A stretch of DNA of 64,000 nt, from the NCBI GenBank assembly GCA_032717465.1, contig CM064683.1, positions 39,156,542 to 39,220,541 on the forward strand, read 5' to 3'. Below the pieces are notes generated by a model that was not told the DNA's origin, searched no databases, and saw nothing but the letters and a program-made list of their open reading frames with translations. Origin of the DNA: Coenobita brevimanus. Lineage: Eukaryota > Arthropoda > Malacostraca > Decapoda > Coenobitidae. Of the stretch, positions 43,605 to 53,710 are shown in pieces (within the stretch, counting starts at the first letter, position 1; each line of letters starts with the position of its first letter). The position numbers and the translations under genes were made by a program.

Positions 43605-43945
43605 TTATTTATTTATTTATTTATCTATTCATCTATCTATGGTGTGGATGTGGATGTGATAGGAAGCGTTAGGAGAAACACACTGAGGTGGTTTGGCCAT
43701 GTGGAGAGGATGGTGAGTGAGAGACTGACAAGGAGAGTATATGTGAGTGAGGTGGAGAGGGGGGAGAGGAAGGGGGAGGCCACGGGTGAGCTGGAGAGAT
43801 GGAGTGGAAAAGTATATGAGGAAGGGGGGCGTGAGCTGGGAGCAGGGCAGTGAAATGGCGAGGGACAGGGCGGCATGGAGGCGATTTGTTTGTGGCCACC
43901 CCTTACGGGATTAAGGTGTCTGGCAATTGATAGATGGATAAATAG
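43605..43945 (+). mobile_element. RTE-like LINE, 3' end with reverse-transcriptase C-terminus
   Basis: A frame at 43660-43850 reads SVRRNTLRWFGHVERMVSER, LTRRVYVSEVE, typical of the end of LINE reverse transcriptases. It continues with WRDRAAWRRFVCGHPLRD in another frame and ends TTACGGGATTAAGGTGTCTG, GCAATTGATAGATGGATAAA, the family's GATA-type tail. It is preceded by a TTAT/CTAT run. Confidence 0.75.
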
Positions 43946-44239
43946 ACTATCTACTTTACGGCGCCGCTTGAAGCACGGTATATGAGAGCGTCGCGTGCTT
44001 ACTTTGTCGTGGTCATTGCTGTTCCGCCTGAGAGTCATTTTCAAAAAACTATCACTAAGCTCACACTGGGGGACTTAAGACACCCATCTGCACAGGGTGT
44101 ATTACCATCTCCTCCCGCACCGCTCACCACCATCCCCACCAATCCCACCCGCCCCTCTGCACCCAGCCCTGCCTTTCTGTGTTCCCTAAATCGAACTCTT
44201 AAGAAAAAATTGTCCCCATCGTCAATGTCTCCTCATTCA
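43946..44239. other. C-rich non-coding DNA
   Basis: No repeat unit or gene recognised. Confidence 0.4.
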
Positions 44240-44850
44240 CCCCCACTTCCACTACCACCACCACCACCACCACCAACTACTACCACTACTACTACTGCTA
44301 CTACTACTACTGTACTACTACTACTACTACTGCTACAACCGTGACAACAGCAAATATAGCACTCACCATCCAAAAATAACCAGAACCATCATAAAAACAA
44401 CAACAACATTACAACCATCACCACAACACTACCTTGACTAACAACAATCACCATCTCCACAATAACAACTAAAACCACTTTTGCAACAACAACAACACTA
44501 TTTTCAACCACCACAATCACAACCTACAACGCTATCACAACCACAATCACAACACCATCACCACCACCACAAAACCATCACCATCACCAAAATAACACTA
44601 TCACCAACACCACATCATCATCACCACCCCCACAACAATATCACAACCAAACAGCCTACCACCACCATCATCACCACATCATTACCGATATCATCACCAA
44701 TGCAACATCACCACACCACCACCACACCATCACAACACTATCACCTCCACCCCAACTCTCACCACAACCACAACTTTAGTACCACCACCATGATCACCAC
44801 CATACCCTCATCACTACCACACTCTGCTCACCACCACACCGGCAGTGATG
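44240..44850. repeat. (CAC/ACC/TAC/CAA) trinucleotide low-complexity tract, 0.6 kb
   Basis: (CCA)n then (TAC)n at 44240-44335, followed by degenerate CAC/CAA/CAT triplets. The 126-codon frame (44481-44861) rich in H, T, Q and P is a repeat translation. Confidence 0.9.
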
Positions 44851-45345
44851 ACATGTGGTGACAGTAACATTAAGGGCCGTGCGGTATAACATTTCACTAG
44901 GCAATTGGATTCAGTATAAACGGTTATGGCTCAGACAGCATTTATGGACGCAATACGAAGCGATATTTGCAAGGACTGCCCCAGATCTTCATCATTATAC
45001 ACTTTCCACCTTAACCTGGCCTAAAATTGCCAACTCTTTATCATAAATGCAGAGTTGTATATAGTCACGAAGAAGTCTTGGCTGCCATCTTTATCATAAA
45101 TTCTTTACACTTTAACTTGGCCTTAAAGTGCCATCTCTCTATCTTGAATGCTGAGTTAGAGCAATAGATTAACATTAGAATACGGCGATAGTCACAAAGA
45201 AGTGCTATCACCATCATCATACATTTTTTTTTTTTCTTTTTTTTTCTTTTTTTTTTTTTTACTACCTAAAACTGCCATGTCTCCGTCTTGAATACTGAAC
45301 TGCAGCAATAGATTAACGCTTGAATTTAGTTACAATCATGAAGAA
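44851..45345 (+). repeat. Dispersed family D, partial units in tandem
   Basis: From about 45060, GCCATCTCTCTATCTTGAAT then AGATTAACATTAGAATACGG then AGTCACAAAGAAGTGCTATC, and a second unit ending ATCATGAAGAAGTGCTGCC. A T-rich run (45227-45260) lies between them. 44851-45059 has weaker family D phrases. Confidence 0.55.
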
Positions 45346-45850
45346 GTGCTGCCTGCTGTCTTAATACCGGCTAATATGCTCACTGCTACAAAAACAGTGG
45401 GAACAACAGTGACATGCTAAAAAGAACTTCATCCACTCTGCAGAGATATTTCCAGTTCTGATTCTTCCCACTAACTTTAGCACGGTACCAACAAGCACTT
45501 TCTCTGATCGCGTGACTTGCTTCGCGCCAAGAAACCGTCAATGGGAGGGTAGAAAAAGAAGGCGTGGGGAGCGAAAGTAAACATGGCATGAACAGGAATT
45601 TTTATGGAGAGGTGAGGCTGCGGCAGGAAAGTATAGTCTGCAAAAATGAATGCTGCTGGATGAGTGATCTGTGTGAAGCGAAGGTGGATTTCAAAATATC
45701 CAATAATGAAAGTGTTTGGGGGAAAAGAAATGGGTGATAAGGGGCTGAGAGGAAGCAGAAAGAGTACATCATGTGAAAATGAGTGTTGTAGGAGTAATGA
45801 TTTGAGTGCAGTGAGAGATGATTTCAAAAACTTCTCTAAAAACGACGACC
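45346..45850. other. No gene supported
   Basis: A 137-codon minus-strand frame (45477-45890) has a FIIGYFEIHLRF stretch vaguely like a LINE endonuclease GDFN region, but no further motif follows, so I do not assign it. Confidence 0.35.
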
Positions 45851-46617
45851 TTAACCCGCCCCGTCCCGTCAACATGTGGGTACGTTGCAACGATTTGCAT
45901 TTGCCAGTCCCGGCGACGTACCGGTACGTCGTGCAATTGCAAGGTCCCTAATTTGCACAATTTTCAATTTTCATGCGTGATTTTTCGTATGTATACATGG
46001 GACATCTTCCTCTATTCCTCTACAAGATGCCAAGCAGGGACAATGCCTTACACTGCATAACCTCCCCCCTCCCCCCCTCACGCCGTTGTCTCGGCAATTC
46101 ACCTGTTACCAGTGACCTGGCTAGTAAAGATATTCAGGGCCAGAGTGATTCCCCAATCGATTACAATGTGGAGGACAATGTTTACATAGCATTAGAAGAA
46201 GAAACAGCCAGAAATAATGATCAGCTAATGTGGCAAAAAAAGGTCAGGTATGGTGATTAGTTAGTGAGTGAAACAATGCTTATAATGCCTTTATTACTGC
46301 TTGAAAACCAATGTACTCTCATACTACATATACATTCGTACCAAGTAAATAAATAAATACCGTTTATGAGTGGATAAAATAGTTACCCTCCCATAGAACT
46401 CGTTTTCTTTGATGCCAGCTTGTTAGAAAACCCAGTCAGGTAAGGAGGAACTCCTACCTGGATTGGGTATTTTAAACCTCAGGTGAGCGATTTCTCCATG
46501 GGTTTTCGATGTTTCTCACCAAAAGCGAAGGTTTTAGCCAAAAAAAAAATTTTTCAAAAATACCTCGGGACTGAGGGATGTCGGAGGTGCGGAAAACCTC
46601 AGGATGTGACGGGTTAA
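45851..46617. mobile_element. piggyBac-type non-autonomous element (759 bp plus TTAA sites)
   Basis: Flanked by TTAA at 45851-45854 and 46614-46617. Left end CCCGCCCCGTCCCGTC, right end inverted CCCGTCACATCCTGAGG: CCC-starting inverted repeats at TTAA are the piggyBac signature. Its outer arms (45855-46060 and 46478-46613) match the inverted element at 47212-47552. The inner 418 bp is absent there. Confidence 0.75.
46027..46260 (+). pseudogene. Possible piggyBac transposase N-terminal remnant
   Basis: The open frame from ATG 46027 to stop 46260 encodes about 77 residues, MPSRDNALHC... with an acidic part (SDSPIDYNVEDNVYIALEEE), inside the piggyBac-type element and spanning its arm and unique centre. 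PiggyBac-family transposases commonly begin with a low-complexity acidic region. No DDD catalytic part follows, so if correct this is only a stump. A random frame cannot be excluded. Confidence 0.3.
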
Positions 46618-47003
46618 CTCCCACTGCTCTCCTATACCTCGCGACTTGCAACGCAGGTACCGCAACAACTTTATCCAATTCAAATTGTGTAAAAATTTCC
46701 AATTCATATTCTTTCTGGTCCTTCTGGCACCATACCCAAAACATCTCCAATAATGTTTTTCTATTTCCTTCCTCTCTTCCACTCAAATGGTCATGTAGCA
46801 GTTTCTTCCTGTCATAAAGCTGAATTCAGACTTTCTCTTCTAACTCTACTTTGGATGATTCAGACTTTCTCTTCTAACTCTACTTTGGATGATTCAGACT
46901 TTCTCTTCTAACTCTACTTTGGATAATTCAGGTGCTTTTCCTCCACCTCTTCCCCTTCCTGGATTAATATTTCTTCACTAAATGTACTTTCTTCCCTCAC
47001 TGC
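46618..47003 (+). pseudogene. Jockey-type LINE fragment, left half, split by a hAT element
   Basis: Plus-strand segments align with the LINE at 24-27 kb just upstream of its reverse transcriptase: RRYRNNFIQFK (there RSTKNNFIHTK), SYSFWSFWHHTQNISNN (there SSRSFWHLAKNLSNN) and QTFSSNSTLDDSG, then NSGAFPPPLPLP. It contains a 34-bp triplication at 46829-46930. It continues at 49301. Confidence 0.75.
46829..46930 (+). repeat. 34-bp tandem triplication within the LINE fragment
   Basis: ATTCAGACTTTCTCTTCTAA then CTCTACTTTGGATG occurs three times with almost no divergence. The unit encodes the LINE peptide QTFSSNSTLDDS. A 34-bp unit breaks the frame on each pass. Confidence 0.95.
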
Positions 47004-47211
47004 CAGTGGCGTCACCAGGGGTTAGATTTTGGGGGGGCTGTAGCCCTGGTGTATGTAGAAGGGGGATGGCGAGCGAAGCGAGCCTATGCAGCTGGGGGGT
47101 ATGGGGGGGCACTGTAAGCCCCCCCAGAAAATTTTTCGGAAATTAAGCAGCTTTAGGGGCATTCTTGAGGCCTATAGATGAAGAAAAAGTAAAATAAGGT
47201 CTCATAGGCTA

Positions 47212-47552
47212 TTAGCCCGTCACGTCCCGAGGTTTTCCGCACCTCCGACATCCCCCAGTCCCGAGGTATTTTAGAAAATTTTTTTTTTTGGCTAAAACCT
47301 CCGCTTTTGGTGAGAAACATCAAAAATTCATATTAAAATCGCTCATGCAGTGTAAGGCATTGTCCCTGCTTGGCATCTTGTAGAGGAATAGAGGAAGGTG
47401 TCCCGTGTATACATACGAAAAATCACGCGCGAAAATTGAAAATTGTGCAAATTAGGGACCTTGCAATTGCACGACGTACCGGTACGTTGTCGGGACTGAC
47501 AAATGCAAATCGTTGCAACGTACCCATACGTTGACGGGACAGGGCGGGTTAA
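47212..47552. mobile_element. piggyBac-type MITE (333 bp) nested in the hAT element
   Basis: Bounded by TTAG (mutated TTAA) at 47212-47215 and TTAA at 47549-47552. Its sequence is the inverse of the two arms of the 45851-46617 element joined together, without the central 418 bp, so it looks like an internal-deletion derivative. Confidence 0.75.
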
Positions 47553-48061
47553 TAAGAAACTTATAGGACACATGAATATTGGTGGGCCTAATATCAGGTA
47601 TCAGTAAGCCTTATGATATAACGTGTAGGCTACAAGGTAATTGTATAAAGCTTTTTTGCAGATAATAGTTTTTCTTCAATTGCTACCGTATTATGTGGTA
47701 TCATAACGGTTTCTTAGTCTTACCATATTAAATTTGATAATTCAAAGAAACTCTTTATTCAATGTATATATACAGATATATAATAATTGCTAAGATTTAT
47801 CTTCCACCGGTACTGTGATAGGAAAACAAAGCCATTCACAAAAAAACAAAAATTATAAAATATTATTATAAAACAAGTAAGTCCAATTCATAAATCAATT
47901 ACATTATAAAACCATTTTGATAAAACAAAATTACAAAAAAAAATTGTATTCTATAAAAACTGATATCCTCCCATACAGTGACATAATGCAATGTGGATTT
48001 TTTTTTTTTTCATTTATTTCACGTATTACTTATCAGTGAATGTAAACTAACTCAGTGTCAA
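47553..48061. other. AT-rich interior of the hAT element
   Basis: No ORF or repeat recognised beyond A- and T-runs. Confidence 0.5.
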
Positions 48062-48118
48062 ATGGCCACCCTTTACGGGATTATGGTGTCTGGCAATAGA
48101 TAGATAGATTGATAGAAT
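48062..48118 (+). mobile_element. RTE-like LINE 3' tail inside the hAT element
   Basis: ATGGCCACCCTTTACGGGAT then TATGGTGTCTGGCAATAGAT and a GATA/GATT tail: a very short 3'-end insertion. Confidence 0.65.
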
Positions 48119-48313
48119 GTAAACTACAATTGCAGTTCATTGCAGAGAGAGAGTTTTAGCCTACTTTCCCACTCTGTACGTTTAGGACAATATATTTGCA
48201 ACAATGAGAAATAGCCTAGGCCTAGCCAATTTAAAAATAAATCAATAAAAAAAAAATCCTGGCCTAAGCTTCATAAAATGACTACTGAAATAGTTTGATA
48301 TAGGGCTACTTAC

Positions 48314-48487
48314 ACATGTCTGAATGGGTTCAGCTTTGGGGTTATCTGGGGTTGCTTCTGGCACCTCATTCCCAATAACAGACACTTTTTCTTGGCACTC
48401 ATCTGAGTCATCTTTGGAGGTGCAGGTGCAAAAGAATTTCCTTATGTCACCCAGTCCCTGAGGATTTTTAGATGACCTTTTCATCAC
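48314..48487 (-). pseudogene. hAT/ZMYM1-like transposase first exon
   Basis: The minus-strand frame from ATG at 48487 encodes 58 residues (MMKRSSKNPQGLGDIRKFF, then an acidic/polar segment) and ends at a perfect donor, TGT|GTAAGT, at 48314/48313. A short basic start followed by a KFF motif and an acidic linker is typical of the N-terminus of ZMYM1-like hAT proteins, which matches the hAT ends around it. No downstream exon with BED, dimerisation or RNase H-like core is present, so no transposase can be made. Confidence 0.5.
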
Positions 48488-49300
48488 TTGAGTGGCTGCT
48501 GGCTGAGATCCGCAAATGTATTATTGTAGAATAGCCTATAAAAGGGAAATGACATTCAGTTCTGACAGTCGTGTCGACTGAACCAAGTACTGCTGACTCT
48601 TTGTATACAGTACAGGCTAGATCTCATATCCGTAAAAACAGAAATGAACAGGTACAGTGAGGTGGCTAGCAATATACCGGAACGTAGTAACGTCTATACA
48701 GCCACTGAAACCAATACATTCAAATAAAACCGAAAACAACACAGGATTTAGCCACAGTTCACAGACACTTCTCAATGTAAACAAACATTCCGAGTTCCGA
48801 TACTCTGAACATTCGAATTTGTGAAAAATTGCATAATCAGATATTTTAGACTGCATAATCCAATTTTAAAGCTCCGTGATTAATATATACCATATTATAT
48901 ATTGTAAATATATAATAAGTCTGATAAATGTAATACATTCTTGCATTCTTTGTGCAATAAATATATTTCAAAGAAAACCAAGCTTGGAAAAAGTATATGG
49001 GAAACTAATATATTATAACTATTATGATTTGAGTCATAGGTTTACGTAAATTGTGAATAACTAATCACATTATATAGCTATAAATAATATTGTATTAAAC
49101 TAATATGGATGCACGAATAAAAGTGGATTGGCTTTAGGGGGTTGGGGGAAAGCTAGGTGGGTCAATGCCGAGCTGCAAGCATACTATGTAAGCTGGTGAT
49201 TTTTTATTATTATTATTTTGGAGGGCTGCAATTTTGGGGGGGCTGAGTCCTTGTTTTGGGGGGCTAAGCCCCCCCTAGCCCCCCCATGGTGACGCCACTG
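48488..49300. other. hAT interior and right end, non-coding
   Basis: AT-rich. The last 160 bp (49130-49300) is G-rich (GGGGGGCT words), mirroring the left subterminal region. Confidence 0.5.
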
Positions 49301-49515
49301 CTCACTGGCATCAACGCCAGTAAGGTACACTGTCTTGATGAGGTCTTTCTTGTTGTCCTCAAAAACTGTGCCTTTGTGCTGACACCCTGCCTAGGCAAAC
49401 TCTTTCCCCTCTGTCAACTTTCACTTTCCCTTCTTGCTGGAACTCTGCCTTCATTCTGCCTGTCCCCAAGAAGTGACACTGCTCCCAACGCACCAACCAA
49501 TACCAAATTGTTATA
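49301..49515 (+). pseudogene. Jockey-type LINE fragment, right half
   Basis: TGINASKVH then VVLKNCAFVLTPCLGKLFPL matches VVLKNCASVLTPCLGKLFRL of the LINE at 24-27 kb and continues the fragment interrupted at 47003. Further phrases (AGTLPSFCLSP.., about 49440-49480) are frameshifted. The homology ends before the YADD motif. Confidence 0.8.
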
Positions 49516-49533
49516 ATATCCTGTTTAACTAAA

Positions 49534-49572
49534 GCAGCGGTTCTCAGACTTTTTCGGGTAGCGCCCCTTAGC
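49534..49572 (+). mobile_element. hAT-type terminal sequence, single end
   Basis: CAGCGGTTCTCAGACTTTTT then CGGGTAGCGCCCCTT is a typical hAT non-autonomous end. No matching right end was found within about 2 kb. Confidence 0.5.
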
Positions 49573-49654
49573 CTTGGTCCACATCTCCACGTCTCCTTTC
49601 CCCCCCCGTATCTTCATGCCATCATCTCACTCAAAAAATTCCTTCCCAAATTAT

Positions 49655-49860
49655 TGTTGTCATTATTGTTGCCACAGGTTCAAGCTGAAGTTAACCCAGC
49701 TAAATACAGACTGAATTATGCCTTCATCGTTTCACTATCCCTCCTTTTAATGAAGTAGGGGCAGGTGAAGGACGTTTATACGACCAAACACTGGAGCTGC
49801 CAGGTTTGGTGCCACCCCGTGAAAGCGTCCCTCATCTGCATCTACTTCGCCTAAAAAGGA
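49655..49860 (-). mobile_element. SINE-like family C element, diverged, minus strand
   Basis: On the minus strand CGCTTTCACGGGGTGGCACC, CTGGCAGCTCCAGTGTTTGG, CGTATAAACGTCC and GCTGAAC match parts of family C. Confidence 0.45.
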
Positions 49861-50079
49861 GAAATAAAGGGTTCCTTTAATCATTTTATCTAACTACACA
49901 CGTAAACATAACCAACTCGATAGTACACAGCGCTTTAAAAAATGACACTGATTCTTTGCTACTGATTTTGAATGCGAAGCTGCGTGTCAAAGCGGACAGT
50001 GCAGATCGCCATACTGCTCAATTTTCCCCCCGTACATTGCCTTGGGAGCAGGTAATGTTGAATAAGTGTCCTCACTGAT

Positions 50080-50700
50080 ACGGTACTTGTTTGTGGACAC
50101 CATTGGATCATAAACACCACATTATCATAACACTAACGCAAGATCACAAGTACTAGCATTTGTTAACGAACTTTACATGATAAACATTATATCATCGCTT
50201 TAGTTATTAACGCCACCACATGGTTATAAACATTACTACATGGCCCCAGTCATAATCACCAGCTCGTGGTCAGTAACAGAACCACATGCTCGTAAATACC
50301 GCCAAACTGTTGTAAGCATCACAGAGCGGGCGTGGTCATGATAAACACCACCACATTGTCATAAACCCCATCTCATGGTCATAAACACAACCACATGGTC
50401 ATAAGCACCCCCACATGGTCATAAACACCCCCACATGGTCATGGATACCACCGCATGGTAAGTAACTGCCACATGCTCATTAATAATCACTACACGGCCA
50501 AAAACACCACCACACAGTCAGGTATTGTGGTCATAGTCATACACATGGAGTCATAAATACTGCCAAATGGTTATGAAGGATCACCAATTGGACAAATATT
50601 CCTCTACATATTCATAACACAGGTCATCAACATCATTATACGCTTATTCGTCATCATAAACACAACATGACTGCAAAAACATCAACTCACAGCCACAAGC
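50080..50700. repeat. Degenerate 20-bp tandem repeat
   Basis: The unit is approximately CATGGTCATAAACACCACCA. It is best conserved at 50335-50460 and decays outward on both sides, with spacing still near multiples of 20. No coding frame is maintained. Confidence 0.75.
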
Positions 50701-51229
50701 ATCAAACCAACACATACCTGTTCGTACTCTCCTTTGTTTTTGTTAGATTTCCTTAAAGTTACGAAGCTGAAACCACTTTGCATTCTTTCAGTTTACAGAC
50801 GTACCGGTGGTTAATAATATTTAGTTATCATAACTAGGCATGAGGCAGTAGAAGAAATAAATCTGTGCATGCGAGAGAAAGGAAGACGTCACCTGTGGAC
50901 GAGGCGAGCGACTGGCACTTGAAATTCGTGAAATCTTAAATAAACAGTGAAAATGGCAGGGCAGATTTATGTAGAGACTAGGAGCGAAAAAAATTATGTT
51001 CAAATTTTAATAACTTCAGTAAGGTTCATCCTATGGTATGAGATTTCTTGGTAACTTTAATTTTATCTGGTAAAGATCGAATTAAATGGGGAAAAAAAAA
51101 GTAGGGAGGTGATCAGGCGACATAGATGAAAGCCAACTCATTACATGGCTACGAAGAAAAATGTGCTTTGAAGGCTAGAGCAGAGACAGATGCTATATAT
51201 AAAGAATATGTTCTAAATCAATGGTTCGG

Positions 51230-51234
<5 letters not shown>
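50701..51234. other. No recognisable feature
   Basis: Unique-looking, AT-rich. Confidence 0.4.

Positions 51235-51318
<84 letters not shown>
51235..51318. repeat. (CA)42 microsatellite
   Basis: Preceded by GCGCGC. A poly(A) run follows at 51367-51392. Confidence 0.95.
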
Positions 51319-51322
<4 letters not shown>

Positions 51323-51429
51323 CATAAAAAAAAACGTAGTCCTTCCATAACATTTTATCTTTCTATGTAAAAAAAAAAAAAAAAAAAAAAAAGTGATGGA
51401 CCCTCACATGATCGAGACAACTCCAGTAC

Positions 51430-51505
51430 TCTATTCCAGGTAACGCTAGACGATTATATTCAGCTGAGAGTGAGTCATAGGAGCCTGAGTGTTAATATGT
51501 GAAAT
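51430..51505 (+). repeat. Dispersed family E copy
   Basis: GCTAGACGATTATATTCAGC then TGAGAGTGAGTCATAGGAGC then CTGAGTGTTAAT: the best-preserved body of this family. Confidence 0.65.
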
Positions 51506-51729
51506 AAATAAACTGAAGGTAATTCAATACATGTAGTTACGTATTTTGGCGGTAGATGGTGGCGACCATCATCCACTCACTTGATGTAGTGCTGCCTACT
51601 TCGTCCTTAGCCTTTATCATTCTTTTTCTGTGCCTGCCCTCCTCTCTTCCTGTTTCTCCCATCTTTCCTGTCACTTCTTACTGCCTTTCTTTCCTTTACA
51701 GGTGACTTTACAATGAGTAACAAGCCCAA

Positions 51730-51935
51730 TGGTTTCCTGTAAGCCAAGAAACCATTTACAACGCTGGGTGGTAACCATATAACCAAACCATACGTGCTCC
51801 CTACGTGTCAGCAAGTGGGTTGGTGGAGGGTTAGTGCCCCTCCCCGTAAAACAAATAACCCAAAGTCAGATGGCCACCCCTTATGGGATTATGGCGTCTG
51901 GCAACAGATAGACAGATAGATAGATAGTTAAGTAT
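51730..51935 (+). mobile_element. Composite non-autonomous element: RTE-like leader fused to RTE-like tail
   Basis: GAAACCATTTACAACGCTGG then GTGGTAACCATATAACC is shared with 27985-28095. Then GGGTTGGTGGAGGGTTAGTG then CCCCTCCCCGTAAAA matches the leader of the RTE-like LINE (29190-29225). GATGGCCACCCCTTATGGGA then TTATGGCGTCTGGCAACAGA and (GATA)n is the family's 3' end. The ORF is entirely absent between leader and tail. Confidence 0.65.
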
Positions 51936-52442
51936 TTCAGAACCGTTCGCCTGTGTGTCAAAATGTAAAATAAAGAGAGAAGGAAAAAAGATGAATTTTT
52001 TTGTGTTATAAATTCAAAAGTGACAACAGGCAACCCAGGAACAAAAGGGTAGAACTTAGTACAGAAAAATGCTTATGTCAAAAAAATGAGCAATAAACGT
52101 CCAATTTTTCGTCCAGCAAGCAAAATTATATTATTAAACACACCAGAATTACCCAAACGAGGCTGGCAATTAGGCTACACAATATTCTGGGCATAAAATT
52201 ACAGCATTGATCGTCCGCGGTAATTCAGAATATTTTACTGCCCTGCCAAAGCTAGGGTGTTCACTACGTACCAGGTGACTGTTAGATGTGGGAGTATTTC
52301 TAAGAGTGGCCCTGTCCGTCTGTCTCTCACTAAGGATTTTCATAAACAAGGTGCTTTGTTTCTATAGACTTTGACGGTTTAGACAGACACCACTACACCA
52401 CACCGCACTACACCACACCACACAGCATGGCACAACACTACA

Positions 52443-52443
<1 letters not shown>
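51936..52443. other. No recognisable feature
   Basis: Unique-looking AT-rich sequence, then CACCACAC words leading into the next microsatellite. Confidence 0.4.

Positions 52444-52503
<60 letters not shown>
52444..52503. repeat. (CA)n microsatellite
   Basis: CA run flanked on both sides by degenerate CACAC/CACCAC DNA. Confidence 0.95.
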
Positions 52504-52669
52504 ACACTCACACGCACCACGTCACACTCACCACACCACATCAAGGACATTAACAGAAAGGCCCTGAAGCTCCCGCATCTAGTATTTTTGTTTCATTTTA
52601 GCTATTTGCACAGTGTTATGTGTCCATAAGTCAACATTTAATGTAGGTTCTAGTTCTATTCTCTGTCCA

Positions 52670-53345
52670 CTTTGGCTGTAAACTGCTATCTCTCTTGAAT
52701 GCAGAGCTGTAATAGGAGATTAACACTAGAATACGGTGCTAGTCACGAAGAAGTGCTGTGGGTAGACTGTAGAGCCGTGTTATTGTCTTATTTTGCCTTG
52801 AACTATAACAGAACATTAACACTAGAATACGGTGTTAGTAACGAAGAAGTGCTATGAGAAGGATGCAGAACCGCAGTATTGATTTATTTTGCCACTGGGC
52901 TGTAAGAAGAGATCAATAATAGAATATGGTACTAGTCACGATGAAGTAGTACGAAAAGGATGTAGAGCACCAATCCTGTCTTTTCAGCACTACAAAATAA
53001 GTAGATAGTCACGAAGAAGTGCGATGGAAAGGATGTAAAGCCGTATTATTGTATTTTTAACACATTGCTGCTAGTAACGAAGAGGTGCGACGGAAAGGAT
53101 GTAGATGCATAGTATTCTGTTGTTTTACCACAGGGCTGCTACAAGAGATTAACAATAGAATATGGTACTTGAGACGAAGAAGTGCTGCGGCAAGGATGTA
53201 GAGCCATATTATTGTCTTGTCCTTTCAACGCCACATATATTGCTAGTCACGAAGAAGTATTAAGGAAAGGATATAGAGCCGTAGCAGTGTTATATTTTGC
53301 CACTGAATTATGGGAAACAAACTGCAGTGGGACGAAAAGCTCCGC
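52670..53345 (+). repeat. Family D tandem array, about seven units
   Basis: The block AGTCACGAAGAAGTGC then TATGGAAAGGATGTAGAGCC recurs near 52743, 52839, 52935, 53010, 53076, 53171 and 53246, spacing about 96, 96, 75, 66, 95 and 75 bp. Long units carry an ATTAACAATAGAATAYGGTA block that short units lack, so 95-bp and 70-bp unit types are mixed. Confidence 0.75.
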
Positions 53346-53397
53346 CAAGTTGAACCGGACGAACTATAAAAAGCGGTCTGGTTCTAGATTGCGTTAA

Positions 53398-53710
53398 CCC
53401 CTTCAACACAATGGCATTTTGTTTTACTACTAACCCCAGACGATTTTATTCATCTTAATAATGACTTTTCGAACCCTAAGGATAAGATATAGGCTTCATT
53501 TACCATCCACACTATTAAAGGAAACTGCTAAGTTGTATAAAATTGTACGACAGAAAGAGGAATTAAATACGGGTCGCGACTGGGGGCTAAAGGAATTAAC
53601 GATGATATAGACTGCATGATTAATAAAAATACAGAAATCTTTAATATCAAGGCGTTTTCTAAATTCTATTCGTGCTCCAACCAGACGATTTTATTATTAT
53701 TATGAGAAAG
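53398..53710 (+). repeat. Family E fragments
   Basis: GTTAACCCCTTCAACA and CCCAGACGATTTTATTCATC at 53398-53460, then CCAGACGATTTTATTATTAT at about 53683. These flank unique DNA. Confidence 0.55.

Larger units (their letters stand above)
47004..49300 (-). mobile_element. hAT DNA transposon, internally deleted, inserted in a LINE
   Basis: The ends CAGTGGCGTCACCAGGGG and (inverted) CAGTGGCGTCACCATGGGG are hAT terminal repeats. Flanking 8-mers CTCACTGC (46996-47003) and CTCACTGG (49301-49308) are a target duplication with one mismatch. The flanks join into one LINE frame once the element is removed. The 2.3-kb interior holds a piggyBac-type MITE, an RTE tail and one transposase-like first exon on the minus strand, but no transposase core. 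The subterminal DNA is G-rich. Confidence 0.85.

Noticed and set aside
44481..44861. 126-codon His/Thr/Gln-rich ORF
   Set aside because: It is a trinucleotide-repeat translation without any non-repetitive domain.
45477..45890. Minus-strand 137-codon ORF as a LINE endonuclease
   Set aside because: Only one stretch vaguely resembles the GDFN region. The SDH and other motifs are missing.
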